From positions 2,857,501 through 2,921,500 of the forward strand of contig BSDZ01000014.1 in the NCBI GenBank assembly GCA_030268105.1: a stretch of DNA of 64,000 nucleotides. Reading direction: 5' to 3'. The stretch is from Volvox africanus. Its lineage: Eukaryota > Chlorophyta > Chlorophyceae > Chlamydomonadales > Volvocaceae. A model generated the notes under the pieces. It was not told the origin of the DNA. It searched no databases and worked only from the letters and a program-made list of their open reading frames with translations. The translations under genes were made by a program, and so were the position numbers. Position 1 is the first letter of the stretch. Each line of letters begins with the position of its first letter. Of this stretch, positions 1 to 30,609 are shown piece by piece.

Positions 1-254
1 GTATGTGTATGTATGTTGTATGTGTATCCATATGTGTATGTGTCGGGTAATTAGCGTGTTTGGAGGGGAGAAGTGGAGCAAAGACAATTGTACGAACAAA
101 ATTTGGACCTAATATTCCAAACTGGTTGCATGACGAAATATAGAACGTATTGGAAGTTTACCGGTGGCTCCCTCCATCCATTAGCGCTGTACTTTTCTCG
201 TACGTTTTTCCGTGCAATTTACCCACCATCGCACCACGGTCGTACATGTAATTG

Positions 255-9216
<8,962 letters not shown>

Positions 9217-10254
9217 CCACTCCCCCGTCGGCGCCAGGAGCCCCCTGTGCTGGCAGTAGCTGAGGTGGATGCGGGAGAACAGGACATGCGGCGCTTTCGG
9301 GGGGGGTAACGCCGTGAGCGACCTGAGTGCTTATCGGAGGACGGGGAGGAAGAGAAAAGGGGGAAGGAGGGGGAAGGAAGAGGGAGAGGAGGGGAGGGAG
9401 TGGGCACCTAAGGATGGTCAAACCGAACGCTTCTTGGCGGCGGAGGACGACGAGTCCACATACGGATCTTTGTCGTTTATGGGGATGCATGTGTGTAAAT
9501 TGCCTTTTAGTGTGTTGTGTGGTTGCATGTCTTGCATGGCACGCAAGGTTTTCAAAAGTATGAATCGATCATTCTGAACAGCTGCAGGTAAGTAGATACC
9601 CGGGTGCACGGCAGGTCGTCAGGAACGGCCCAGAAGACACATGGCTGGGATGGTATCCTTGCAACGAAAGCGCTCTATTGATGTACGGCATATGCATGCA
9701 TTAGGTTGTCTTATGGCTACGTACCCAAAACCCATCTTTTGTTGTACGACATGGTGCGTGATTGCGTTTTGGTCGTGCATGGTCAACATCATCATCATCA
9801 TAATCTGTCTGACGCAAATACAGTTGGTGAACCTACGTAAGAAATGTTCGTGTTCTCGTGTTGTGCATAAGTTCAGTTTTGACGCCGTACATATTTACGT
9901 TATATCGTTCATACCGTAGAATGTTTGTCATACTGTTTCAAGCGCAATAATACATTTCATATCTTGACGATCTCACATATCCTGGTATGCTGCTCATTTT
10001 ATTCTTTCGCTCCCCACCAAACCCACAGCCATGATAGGACTGTGCAGTCTGCGCTACAGTTCAGTCCGAATCAGATGTCGTTCATTTGTCTGATTTGTAT
10101 CTTAGATCTGGTACTTTGTACGGTAATTGTATCGCTTTTGTTGTTGTTGTCAAATTGTTTAGATTATTGAAAGATATGTAACAATTGAAAATTTTATCAT
10201 GTACGACAGAAGGTATGAACCCTCCCCCCCCCTCCCTGCCTCCTCCCAATCCCA

Positions 10255-10291
<37 letters not shown>

Positions 10292-10707
10292 TGTGTACGT
10301 TGCCGTCAGATGCATGTACGACAGTTTTTTTATTTATTTGCAATTGGCAGTTGCACTCAGCGGATCCCAAATCTTCCTCTCCCCTATGCGGTGAAAGGTG
10401 GCGTTATTGGTTTCGCCTTCGTAGCCGTAGGGAAAATCTCAAGAGCCTTCAAACTCCAAGGGAGCTGTCAGGTTTAGCGCATGATTGGCAAAGAAATTAA
10501 TTTTCGCTTTTATGGTCGTTGAAGATATCATTTTCCGTTTCAGTTAGGTAGCCATCATGTACGGTAGTTCGGTAAGTACCTACGCCCGGTGTGTATAAAT
10601 GCACACGCACTTCACTATCCAGAACATTCGTATGTGTGCGTATGCTTCGTTCGTTCGTTACCTCGGCTTAGAGTTTGGTTTGTTCGTTTCGGAAACGGGT
10701 GTTTGGG
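9217..10707. other. Intergenic region between convergent genes
   Basis: This is the space between the stop of the plus-strand kinase gene and the stop of the minus-strand secreted-protein gene. It holds 3' untranslated sequence, purine-rich runs (9340-9400) and CT/CA microsatellites near 10256-10290. I see no convincing exon. Confidence 0.6.
9494..9498 (+). promoter_or_regulatory. TGTAA polyadenylation signal
   Basis: TGTAA lies about 280 bases after the kinase stop codon. TGTAA is the usual polyadenylation signal of volvocine algae; assigning it to this gene is an inference from position. Confidence 0.4.
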
Positions 10708-20903
<10,196 letters not shown>

Positions 20904-22251
20904 AGGTGTATTGTACAGCCTTTAAAGGCAGCCGTACTGACTTTTGGCGGGCGCGGGGAAGGGTTGCTCGGGTTGGGTGTCAGCTAGCTAGATGCTAGTG
21001 GAAAAATGGTGTAGAAGCCGCAAAGTGAGCAAATCGAAATTTTTATTCTTTTGTAGAGAGTCTTATATTGGACCCATAAAAAATTAACCCAAGCAACAAG
21101 GGCGATCTTCTTGCCGCTCGAAAAGCAAAAGATAGAGAGGAGTTCGTTGTGCTGCGTGACATTTCAGTTGTCGCACGTTTGTGAAAAAGGGTTACGTGAT
21201 GAGTCGTGACACGGATTTAAATGAAATGTTTTTCCTTAATAAATGTTTTTACAACACCGCTTGCAGGGGTGCCGAAATCGGCTGTTTAATTCTCCCGATT
21301 TTACTTCTCACGTCAAGGTATTTCTCACTTCAACGTAATGCAGCCCCGCCCCAGAGACCAAGAGACGACGGAAGCTGGCGGCTGGCTGACTATCGGTACC
21401 TGCCTGCTGGATGAATCGACGGACGAACGGACGGATGTACCAACGAACGGATGGACGAATGGAGGTCGCACATAGAGGGTGAGAAAAAATAGTTTCGGTC
21501 TCTCTCTAGCAAAATAGATGTTATGCTGTTTGTTAAGCTTTCCAACAATTTATGATATAAATTTAGATGTGTGACTGTAAGAACAAATCTGAAATGCATG
21601 ACTCACTGAATTTGCACTTGAAGAAGGAATTTGAAAAGAGCGCGAAACCTACCCATGCGTGAATGCATCATAGATGCATGGATGCCACTTTGACGAGACG
21701 GACCGAACACGCCGCTCCCTTCGTATTTTACATTTGTATGACAGTATGACAGTAGTAGTTGACACGATTTTGCGGTCGATGAATATTCCTTTGTCGGAGC
21801 TGACGACGAGCAACCGAAAATCGGGCGGTTTGCTCATTTATATCGGGCGGTTTGCACACCGTTAACTTGATACGAGAACCCCTTGCATACGCAGGTGTGG
21901 CCCTTCAATTTAACTATGGCCCACTATTTTTATATTTTTGACTGAATAATACTCTGTATTATGTTTCAATGAATGTTTGGCACCTCGCACAAAGCGACCG
22001 GCACCGATGGCGTCCTCTTGGCCATATGGAAAACTGGCGTCTGGCGCCTGATGCTATTCCTATTAATTTATTCTATTGGTGGTATTATTTTGGTGCTTAC
22101 TGGTTTGGATCTGGTGTCAGGATGGACCTATTTTGGTAGTTTGTTGATTCGTAGATTGACGACCCTAGACGACTTGAACCTATCCAAAGTCATGTTCCCG
22201 AAACACATGTTCCCGAATTCGCTCTTTCCGATTACCATGCTTTGACATCTT
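20904..22251. other. Intergenic: upstream of secreted-protein gene to inverted repeat
   Basis: This stretch should hold the promoter of the minus-strand secreted-protein gene (immediately right of 20903). The rest is AT-richer than the genes. A 90-codon frame at 21973-22245 contains a hydrophobic run but has no supporting context or splice signals; I do not call it a gene. Confidence 0.5.
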
Positions 22252-23545
22252 TGAGCCAAGTGGTGGTGGCGGCCAAGTGGTGGTGAAGCGGTCCACTTGC
22301 ATCGTGGTGACCATGTACATGTAACATATATGTTTATTCTTCTTTCGCCTTCTTTCGCCTTCTTCTTTCACAACTGTGCCTTTTAACGCCCTTTCCGGTT
22401 CCGGTTCTCTTCCCATTCCCCCATGCCGATGCCGTACCCTTCGACTGTCGTCCTGTCGTTTTCTGACACAGAAGTCCTCCCATCTTCCTTCCAAATTGTA
22501 CTTATTACTTTCTGACCATTCTTCGGTCCTTCTTTACGGCAAAACTCAACGGCATAGTTTTCCTGGGGTGCACGGTTAAATAGCGTTGCTTTAACAAGGT
22601 CAAATTAAACATTAATATGGATTCTATTGCCTTATTTTGGGCGTCTATTTGCGGCCTTGGCGGCTGCCTAGTTTACGTTCAAACATTCTCCCCTTCTCCT
22701 AACTTCTTGGACGGAGCTAGACGCCGTCTATTCGTCTCCTCCCTCCCTCCCTCCCTCCCTCCCTGTCCCTCCCTCCCTCCCTCCTACTTCACACCCCTTC
22801 TCTCCCTCCCGCCCTCCCTTTGTACCATAACCTTGGGAGCCGGTGGCCCCTTGTCACCGCTCCTCTTGGAAGAAGGCCACCGGAACTGAGTGGGACTAAG
22901 TTCTACCCTTTTTACAATTACGGCATCCCTCATCTTGCCTGCCCTCCCTGCAAGGAGGTTCGTTCTCGCCGACTACAACCGAAGTGGATTGTGCCGCAGG
23001 GATTGTTACTTTGACTGCAATACAATTTGTATAGGGTTTTAGAAGTCGTTATGTAAAACTTACAGCAAACATGCCAAAAAATAGCGGAAAAACAATAAGA
23101 AAAGACTGGCAGCACGTAAAAAAGTTTCCAACGTAAACGTTCCTTCAGCAGCACCGCTTTCCTGAGTCCCATCGTTGGGGAAATCCAGTCAACTGCCTGA
23201 ACCACCAAGTGCGGCTTCCGATGCCAATCTGCGCTACACTGCCACGCGAAGGTTGAAGCAATCTTTCAGAAAACCAAGCCAACGGCCAACCAGCAACGAC
23301 CCAACTATTAAACCGCTGAAGTTACATAATACAGCGATAATCCCTCCGACAAGCCACATACCTGATGAGTCCGTGTGGGTTGGGAAACCTTACATGGATA
23401 CTGACCCGGCTCGCGATCCCCTCCCCTCCCCTCCCCTCCCCTCCCCTCCCCTCCCCTCCCCTCCCCTCCCCTCCCCTCCCCTCCCCTCCCCTCCCCTCCC
23501 CTTCCCTCCCGTCCCGTTTAAACCTTATAAACATAAAAAACAACG

Positions 23546-24905
23546 GCCGCCAGCGCCACACACTCCGCCGCGTAAGCTGCCAAACCGAATGCCAACAACC
23601 GCCGTTCTCCCATCCAACGAACCATCAGGGCCAGGAGGCCCAACTTGACCACCAGGCCCCCGGACGCGAGGACTGTTAGCACGTGGGCCTTACGTGGACG
23701 AAGGAAGGCAGACAGGCAGAAGGAAACATCTCTTCTGGAATACGAATGCGAATGCGAATGCAGAAAGACCAACAAGGAGACCTTATAAAATATAGAAACA
23801 CAATAAATGACGTTCTGATACGACAACGCGGTTCCTCTGGTACAATCGGTTGGTCTCTGGTTCTGTTTCTAATTGTACTGCACATCCGCTTGGTTCCCCC
23901 TTGCCCCTTACCCCGCCCCCGTGCCCTCCCTCGCCCCCCTTCCCACACCCTCCCTTCGCCCCCGCGATGCACAACATGAAAACACACACACACGCACGCG
24001 CGCACTTTAATGGGCCGTACCTGATCTAAGGTGTTAAATCCCAGCTTGAACTGCAGGTACTGCATTAGTAATTCCCCAGCACCTTCAAACGTCATTGCCA
24101 CCACAACCCAAATGGCGGCGATACGGCGGTAGAAAGATGAATGCCGAATCACCGACCAGCCGGTGGAAAGACCCAATAGCCTGTTACTGCAGCCGCCGTG
24201 ACCGCCGCTGCCACCGCCGTGACCGCCGCTGCCGCCGCCGTGACCGCCACTGCCGCCGCCTCCACCTGCGCTGCTGCGCCGGGGCCGGCGACAATACGGC
24301 AACATCGTCTCCTCCTGATTGCCATCGCTTCCGGCGCAAGTGCTCACCCGGTTGTGGGGATAGCACGCAGTGCCGTACACCGCGCAGGCGCCAGGTACGC
24401 CAGCGTCCGCGTCCGCCGCCGCCGATGGCGCCGAGCCGCCGCTCATCAAGTGGCTTTGTGACGAAATCAACGACACCACCTCCGCAGCCGCTAGCGCTTC
24501 CGTCTCCACCGTCACCAAGCGCTCCTGCTCGTCCTCCTCTTGTTCCACCTCCCTCCCTGCTCGCCTCCTGACGCCGCTGTCTGCCACCCCAAGCGGACTA
24601 CCCTGGCCACATCCCACCGGTATTGCGCTGTCGGTCAGTGGCGGAGGTGGCGCCGTGCCGCTGGCGTCAGCGTCGGCGTTGGCGTCAGCCGCCTCACCAG
24701 CCTTGGCAGCGGCGCGCTGCGCCAGCGGCCCCGGCGCGCATTCCGGGACAACCGCCACGACATAAATCCATGAGATGGCGGTGAGTGCGATGCATGTCCA
24801 CAGGGCAGTCTTGACGGCGAGGTAGCCGCCGATGAGGGGCCCCGCCAGCATCCCGACTGAGAAGCATGACGTCAGATACCCCACAGCAGTTGCTCTGGGA
24901 AAAGA
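23546..24905 (-). pseudogene. MFS transporter fragment, left-arm copy (MFSD14/HIAT1-like)
   Basis: The exon at about 24890-24020 (minus) encodes membrane segments resembling MFS helices 4-6 (RATAVGYLTSCFSVG, AGPLIGGYL, ALTAISWIYVVAVVPE), a long Ala/Gly/Glu-rich cytoplasmic loop, and the start of the second half (AAIWVVVAMTFEGAGELLMQ). A further exon (about 23695-23553) encodes LTVLASGGLVVKLGLLALM and then stops inside unrelated sequence, because the C-terminal exons are deleted. No exon for the N-terminal helices was found. The family is inferred from the helix pattern and the GxLxGGYL-type motif. Known function of such proteins: drug/solute MFS transport. This copy is broken at both ends. 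Confidence 0.65.
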
Positions 24906-26140
24906 AGATGAAGACACACGAGGCATGAGGCACGAGGCACAAGGCACGAGGCACGAGGCATGAGGCATGAGGCATGAGGCATGAGGCATTTGGCAAGTCA
25001 CAGGAGGAGGAGAGCACGAGCAGGGAAGGGGAGTGACTGCGGACCTGGTCACAGGTAAAAAAGGAAAATACGGACGGGATGGAGGGGAAGAGGATTTGGA
25101 AATCATTTGTCTCACGCAGTGACCCACACAGCTGGCGGGGCGGGGGAAGTTGTGTGTGGGGAAAGTGTATCGTTCAATCCAGAGCTTTACATCTTTCAAC
25201 TTAAGCTCCCAGCTCTCAATCCTTCAAGTTGACAGTGCCTTGTCCAGGGCTTCCTTTGTTGCACGCTGCAAGTCAAACATCAAGTTCGCAGAGGCTAAAG
25301 CTATGCGGCCGTGCGATATAGCACATCACGATCGTCAGGACGCACGGGTCTGTGGGATCCAGGACGCGGTGATTTCGATCTGCAAGCTGCATGTAACATG
25401 ATTTACTGAGGTCAAGTGCGCCTGATGTGTACCTCGTAAACCGAGCCCTGCGACAGGAGGACGTTTCCCATCTGCGCTCCTTTCCCTCCTTCCCTCCTTT
25501 TGTCAAGACGGGGGCGCTCCGGACCAGCCTGGGTGATGAACGGTAGCCCCTACGTTTTCGTGATTAGTACCGGTCCCAAGAGTCCGGCACCCAACCGCAA
25601 GTGACAAGAAAATTATATTCACATCACGTCCATAAATAAAAGCTTTTTAGCAAGGTAGAATGCCTGCCTATAACGTTTCAATGGGTGGGGCCAAGCGGGG
25701 TTCAAAAAACAGCGCAAGGCGTCCCAGTAAGTTCCCCTATGCGTTATGACCAGCTATACGCGGGATTTGATTCCTAACCGACTGATGACTGGCGAAAATA
25801 TTTTATAGCTGACGTGCGACCTCTCCAAAATGACTCGAGTTTTGGATCTGGCTACATGATCTGGGCTACACAGCTAGCATCCTTGGAGGCCAAACGTTCC
25901 CAAATAGCAAGAAATCTCTTTAAATACATAAAGTGCACAACCTCCAAGCCTACGTAAGCTAAGTAAGTATATCTTTCGTTTCACTGGGTATGCAGCAATG
26001 CACACACGGATGCGCGGCATAGGTACCACTAGGGTCCACGCAAAAATGAAAAGAATGGAAGACCCAAACCTCTTTTCAAATCATTATCATCATAGTAATA
26101 ATCTACCACGGGTGCTGATCACCCCATTTAAATAAGTGAT

Positions 26141-26752
26141 TTATGCCCCCGGATGATGCGTTGCGGAGGTGACAGTTTGGAGGAAAAATATAATGAAAGG
26201 CAGGAAATTGGATTGATCAGAGCTACTCCCGGCAAGGGCAGTTGTCAGCGCTCGGGAACTTAACGAGCCCGAATGCAACGCAAGACCTGCACATCGGAAA
26301 CAATTGGAAAAAGGCGCGATGGAGATGAAGTGCGATTTAGAAGTGCGACTTAGAAGGATGCCGCCTGGCGAATGCCGGTAGCCGCACGGGGATTGCGAGA
26401 GCGATGGGCGATGGCGGTCCTCTGCGGCAGAAGGCACGGGAACACGATTTACGAATGGCGCTGTGAAGGGATCTACCGCTGCGCGAAGTGGAATGGGATA
26501 CAGGGGAATGTGTTCTGAGCGCCGAAGGGTGCAGTGGGAAGGGCGATCACACGGGATGTCCCTAAGTAATCGGGGCGGTTGATGAAATAAAAAGGCCATG
26601 TTAGATTGAGTTATATGCAATATAGATTGGGAAAATACTCGTGACAGGTAATACAATTTGAGTATTAAAGAATTGAGGTTTAGCATTTTAGAGCAGGGGG
26701 AAAGAAGGTGATAATCCCCGATATGGAGCAAATGACAGGTGGACAACAGCAA
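26141..26752 (-). CDS. Hypothetical ORF of the inverted duplication, left copy
   Basis: A 203-codon open frame from MLLSTCHLLHIGD to a stop at 26141. It is conserved in the right arm for 129 codons, but there a small deletion shortens it. No domain recognised; the many Leu, Pro and Ser residues do not point to a family. The opposite strand is also partly open, so the coding strand is uncertain. It is oriented like the MFS fragment of the same arm and lies upstream of it. Confidence 0.25.
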   Translation of the reverse strand: MLLSTCHLLHIGDYHLLSPCSKMLNLNSLILKLYYLSRVFSQSILHITQSNMAFLFHQPPRLLRDIPCDRPSHCTLRRSEHIPLYPIPLRAAVDPFTAPFVNRVPVPSAAEDRHRPSLSQSPCGYRHSPGGILLSRTSKSHFISIAPFSNCFRCAGLALHSGSLSSRALTTALAGSSSDQSNFLPFIIFFLQTVTSATHHPGA

Positions 26753-27220
26753 CCGTTGCCGCCGTGGAAATCACATCGCCAGTACGGAATCGCGTTTGCT
26801 ACGATGTATTTATACACCAATAAAATATCCACATGTCACTTGGCCAATGCTTCCGTCGACTATAATAAGGCGATAAGCTTATCGAGACTCCCCCGTCTGG
26901 GATCCAGGCCCATAGTGTTCTGCCAACAGTTCGCTCCAGCTAGCAATCCTGCATACAAGTGCCAATATAGTATTCTAACAACGATTGAAACAGTAGCGAA
27001 GCGCAAGCAAATATAGGTCTGCGTCGACCTGCGTCTGGGTCTCTTCAACGACAAGTTGGAAATGGTCGAGAGAATCGCTTCAATCACCAAAATGGAAGCG
27101 GCGAGGAGTAGGGATTCCTTGGAAGTCCCAACCATTGCGGGACATGAGCGAACGCGAGTGCCGTTGTATTGGTCGGAAGGTGCGGCTGGAAGCGGGAGAA
27201 GGTCCGAAGTTTGCTTTTCT

Positions 27221-27619
27221 TTAGTTCGCGGAAAATGAGCAGCACCTATAATCAATCAACTCCTTGCTGGTTAAACAGGTGTCCACAAAGCCGGCATCAC
27301 TTTCGGCGGGGAACGTGGCGCAGCGATTGTCAGAGGTTGTGGCGACGCTGGGAACAGTAGGAATCGTGGCTCCGGCTGTGGTGATGATGCAGTCAGCAAG
27401 AACCGATCCTTTTGCGACAACGACGATGGTAGAGACACCTCCTGATGCTGCAGTGGATGGAGCGATGGGGATACCGGATGTTGATCCACCAGTTATTTGG
27501 ATCTCGTAGACAAGACCATCACTCGCGTTTAACTGGGCAATTGTGAAGTTTTCACTGAGGTTGGTGCGTTCCAGGTGGACATTCAAGTGACGAATTTTAA
27601 TATTTTGCAACATGTTCAT
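27221..27619 (-). CDS. Hypothetical ORF at inner edge of left arm
   Basis: A 132-codon frame: a start MNMLQNIKIRHLN specific to this side, then a Thr/Ser/Val-rich stretch (IPIAPSTAASGG, IPTVPSVATTS) and a Cys-containing end (CLTSKELIDYRCCSFSAN). From about codon 45 on it is repeated in the right arm (29478-29751, plus). The first ~45 codons extend into the spacer. No family recognised. Confidence 0.3.
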   Translation of the reverse strand: MNMLQNIKIRHLNVHLERTNLSENFTIAQLNASDGLVYEIQITGGSTSGIPIAPSTAASGGVSTIVVVAKGSVLADCIITTAGATIPTVPSVATTSDNRCATFPAESDAGFVDTCLTSKELIDYRCCSFSAN

Positions 27620-29477
27620 TCCTTTTTATGTGTGGTATGTTCAGGACATTACAAGGCTTTTTGCACGCTTACAACTGGATGACGGCGACGAATGGATGGG
27701 CGCTGAACACTTGTCCAGGTTAGGAAATCTGATACGTGCCACGCTGCTGCAAGTTCTTAAGTAAGCTTACAATTTAAAAATATGAAGAAATGGACATGAA
27801 ACTTATGTTGAGAGGACTCCTGAGCAAATCTGTTCACATTTTGGTCAGAGATGGTTGAAAGCGGTTCTATGACATGCGACACTCGTGTCTTAGCGATTCC
27901 GATTTGCTTGAGTTGTATTACGTAGTGAATTAGTGGGCGTTTGTTTTGGGTTGTCGACATTCCCACTATGAACGACGGCTTATCGATGGCTTTGACCGCC
28001 GCACAAACTTCGCTGCACATTATGGTCAACTTGGTTGCAGCTGCCAGCCCGTGGCGTGCGCCTCAGAGTTCGGCCTAAAGTGGAGCGACGACTGGAGCGA
28101 CCCCTACGAACTAAGCGATTGGGCCAGTGCCCTTGAGCACAGCCTCAGGCGGTGTAGCATCTGCTCCGCTCAGTTCAGTTTGGACGCTGATGAAAGCCAC
28201 TCCAGGTCAGTTATACCCGCTGGGCTTTTGCGATCGCTCGAGTCCCTCCTTCACTTTGCAGTTGCCTGTTCATTTGATATCACGTCTGTCGACGTCAGTA
28301 TATTCTCTTGTTCCTCTCTGATTTCCAGATGGGTGAAAGTGATCCCTCCTTCCGTGCGTTCTCATTGCAGCTGCACCGCCACATCGTCGCACGTCAAACT
28401 TGGTTCGGCCCTTCGTGCTCTGGATGTATCCGTGAGCAGCGAGCATACGGTAGAGGGGCACCGACGGCGTATTCGGTGGTCAACCTGCACAACCTGCCGA
28501 AGCGAAAGACATCAAGGAGCTTTCCTGATGCATGGCATCCAAGGAGGAGCTCCATGCTAGGCAGTGGAGGTAGCGCTGCCAATCAATACATACACCCCGC
28601 GTAAAACGACCAGCATGATCTTCACAACTACAGCAGACTCTGCGGCCTCTTACTTGAGCACTGTGGTTCACCATGTTTGGGCGTCGGCCCTTAGGTGCCC
28701 CTTGCGCGTGCGCTAGCGGTGTCTCACGGCGGTTAGAGCAGTTACCTTGGGGAGCTGACTTTCTTCTCCCCTACATGAGGGCCTTCGGGGAAACCAGCGG
28801 CAAGGTCAGCAGGGTCTGTGGCTTGCCGCTGGTGCCCTCGCTCATGTTCCACCTCCACCCCCACCGCCTCCCCTGTCGCCGCCTCCACCGCCGCCGCCCC
28901 CGCCGCCGCCGCCCCCTCCTCCACCCCCACCTCCACCACCGCCTCCACCGCCGCCCCCACCGCCCCCGCCCCCGGCCCCACCCCCTCCTCCACCCCCACC
29001 ACCGCCACCTCCGCTGCCCCCACCTCTGCCGCCACCGCCTCCTCCACCGCCACCGCCTCCACCGCCACCCCCACCACCGCCACCTCCGCTGCCCCCACCT
29101 CTGCCGCCACCGCCTCCTCCACCGCCACCGCCTCCACCGCCACCGCCTCCACCGCCGCCGCCGCCCCCTCCTCCTCCACCCCCACCACCGCCCCCACCGC
29201 CCCCACCGCCCCCACCGCCAATCGGTTCTTGCTGTCTGCCTCATCACCACAGCAGTGGCCGCGATTCCTACTGTTCCCAGCGTCTCTATAATACAGCAGC
29301 AGGAAGGCTTGCTGTTGCACTTCTCGTCACCAGAACTACAGCAGCAGCAGCAGGGCTTGCTCCACCTCCACCTCCACTGCCTCCACCACCTCCATCACCT
29401 CCACCGCTGCCGCCAGTTGCAGCACCTTGAAGACGTGTTGACGACCTCGTGGCAGCCATCACCGCCACCAAAGCAGT
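27491..29477. other. Spacer between the inverted arms, with polyproline tract
   Basis: Single-copy centre of the inverted structure. The plus strand from 28849 to 29220 encodes about 124 residues, nearly all proline with a few Leu, Ser and Ala, preceded by LWLAAGALAHV. This frame is the same one that continues into the conserved right-arm ORF ending at 29751; one stop codon (TGA at 29428) interrupts it. A second short Pro-rich stretch lies at about 29362-29415. A minus-strand frame at 27757-28029 and a plus-strand frame at 27946-28560 are open but unrecognised; stop codons just upstream of the minus one suggest decay. I could not identify a transposase. Confidence 0.5.
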
Positions 29478-29629
29478 GGGATCAACATCCGGTATCCCCA
29501 TCGCTTCATCCACTGCAGCATCAGGAGGTCTTGCTGTCTCTACCATCGTCGTTGTCGCAAAAGGATTGGTTCTTGCTGACTGCATCATCACCACAGCCGG
29601 AGCCACGATTCCTACTGTTCCCAGTGTCG
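29224..29629. repeat. Direct repeat of ~62 bp in spacer and right arm
   Basis: 29224-29285 and 29568-29629 are about 85% identical (both begin GGTTCTTGCTG and contain ATTCCTACTGTTCCCAG). The second copy belongs to the arm, the first to the spacer, so part of the arm was copied again inside the spacer. Confidence 0.75.
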
Positions 29630-30130
29630 CCACAACCTCTGACAATCGCTGCGCCACGTTCCCCGCCGAAAGTGATGCCGGCTTTGTGGACACCTGTTTA
29701 ACCAGCAAGGAGTTGATAGAGTATAGGTGCTGCTCATTTTCCGCGAACTAAAGAAAAGCAAACTTCGGCCCTTCTCCCGCTTCCAGCTGCACCTTCCGAC
29801 CAATACAACGGCACTCGCGTTCGCTCATGTCCCGCAATGCTTGGGACTTCCAAGGAATCCCTACACCTCGCCGCTTCCATTTGGGTTGATTTAAGCGATT
29901 CTCTTGACCATTTCCAACATGTCGTTGAAAAGATCCAGACGCAGGTCGATGCAGACCCATGTTTGCTTGCGCTTGCTCGTTGCCAGTATACTATATCAGC
30001 ACTGCACTGTATGCAGAATTGCTAGCTGGAGTGAGCAAGTGGAGCTAAGTGAAATATGGATAATGTATTGGTGTATAAATACATCATAGCAAACGTGATT
30101 CCGTACTGACGACTTTCACGGTGGCGACGG

Positions 30131-30532
30131 TTGCTGTTGTCCACCTGTCATTTGCTCCATATCGGGGATAATCCCCTTCTTTCCCCCTGCTCTAATACGC
30201 TAAACCTCAATTCTTTAATACTCAAATTGTATTACCTGTCACGAGTATTTCCCCAATCTATATTAAATATAACTCAATCTAACATGGCCTTTTTATTTCA
30301 TCAACCGCCCCGATTGCTTAGGGACATCCCGTGTGATCACCCTTCCCACTGCACCCTTCGGCGCTCAGAACACATTCCCCTGTATCCCATTCCACTTCGC
30401 GCAGCGGTAGATCCCTTCACAGCGCCATTCGTAAATCGTGTTCCCGTGCCTTCTGCTGCAGGGGACCGCCATCGCCCATCGCTCTCGCAATCCCCGTGCG
30501 GGTACCGGCATTCACCAGGCGGCATCCTATAA
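30131..30532 (+). pseudogene. Hypothetical ORF of the inverted duplication, right copy (shortened)
   Basis: A 133-codon counterpart of the left-arm ORF, nearly identical up to residue ~129. It ends early where a one-base loss relative to the left copy (around 30527-30535) changes the frame. Unknown function. Confidence 0.25.
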
Positions 30533-30609
30533 GTCGCGAGTCGAAAGCGCACTTCATCTCCATCGCGCCTTTTCCCAATTGTTTCCTCGTGCCTCGTGCC
30601 TCATGCCTC

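Larger units (their letters stand above)
22252..27490. repeat. Left arm of large inverted duplication
   Basis: Read as reverse complement, this arm matches 29478-34006 over most of its length with few substitutions. The outer end matches at GAGCCA...TGGTGGTGGCGGCC (left about 22252, right about 34006). The inner end diverges near 27490, after the sequence encoding GIPIAPSTAASGG on the minus strand. Left-only material includes about 22692-23005 (CT-rich) and about 24950-26290. A (CCCCT)n array at 23419-23505 is longer than its right-arm counterpart. I found no target-site duplication at the outer edges. Confidence 0.9.

Noticed and set aside
27946..28560. 204-codon plus-strand frame in the spacer, considered as a transposase
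   Set aside because: No catalytic triad, zinc knuckle or other transposase motif could be found; overlapping frames are open on both strands.
28673..29701. 342-codon plus-strand frame rich in His, Arg and Leu
   Set aside because: A frame-shifted reading of the CCx repeat; the proline frame is the simpler explanation, and the frame has no natural composition.
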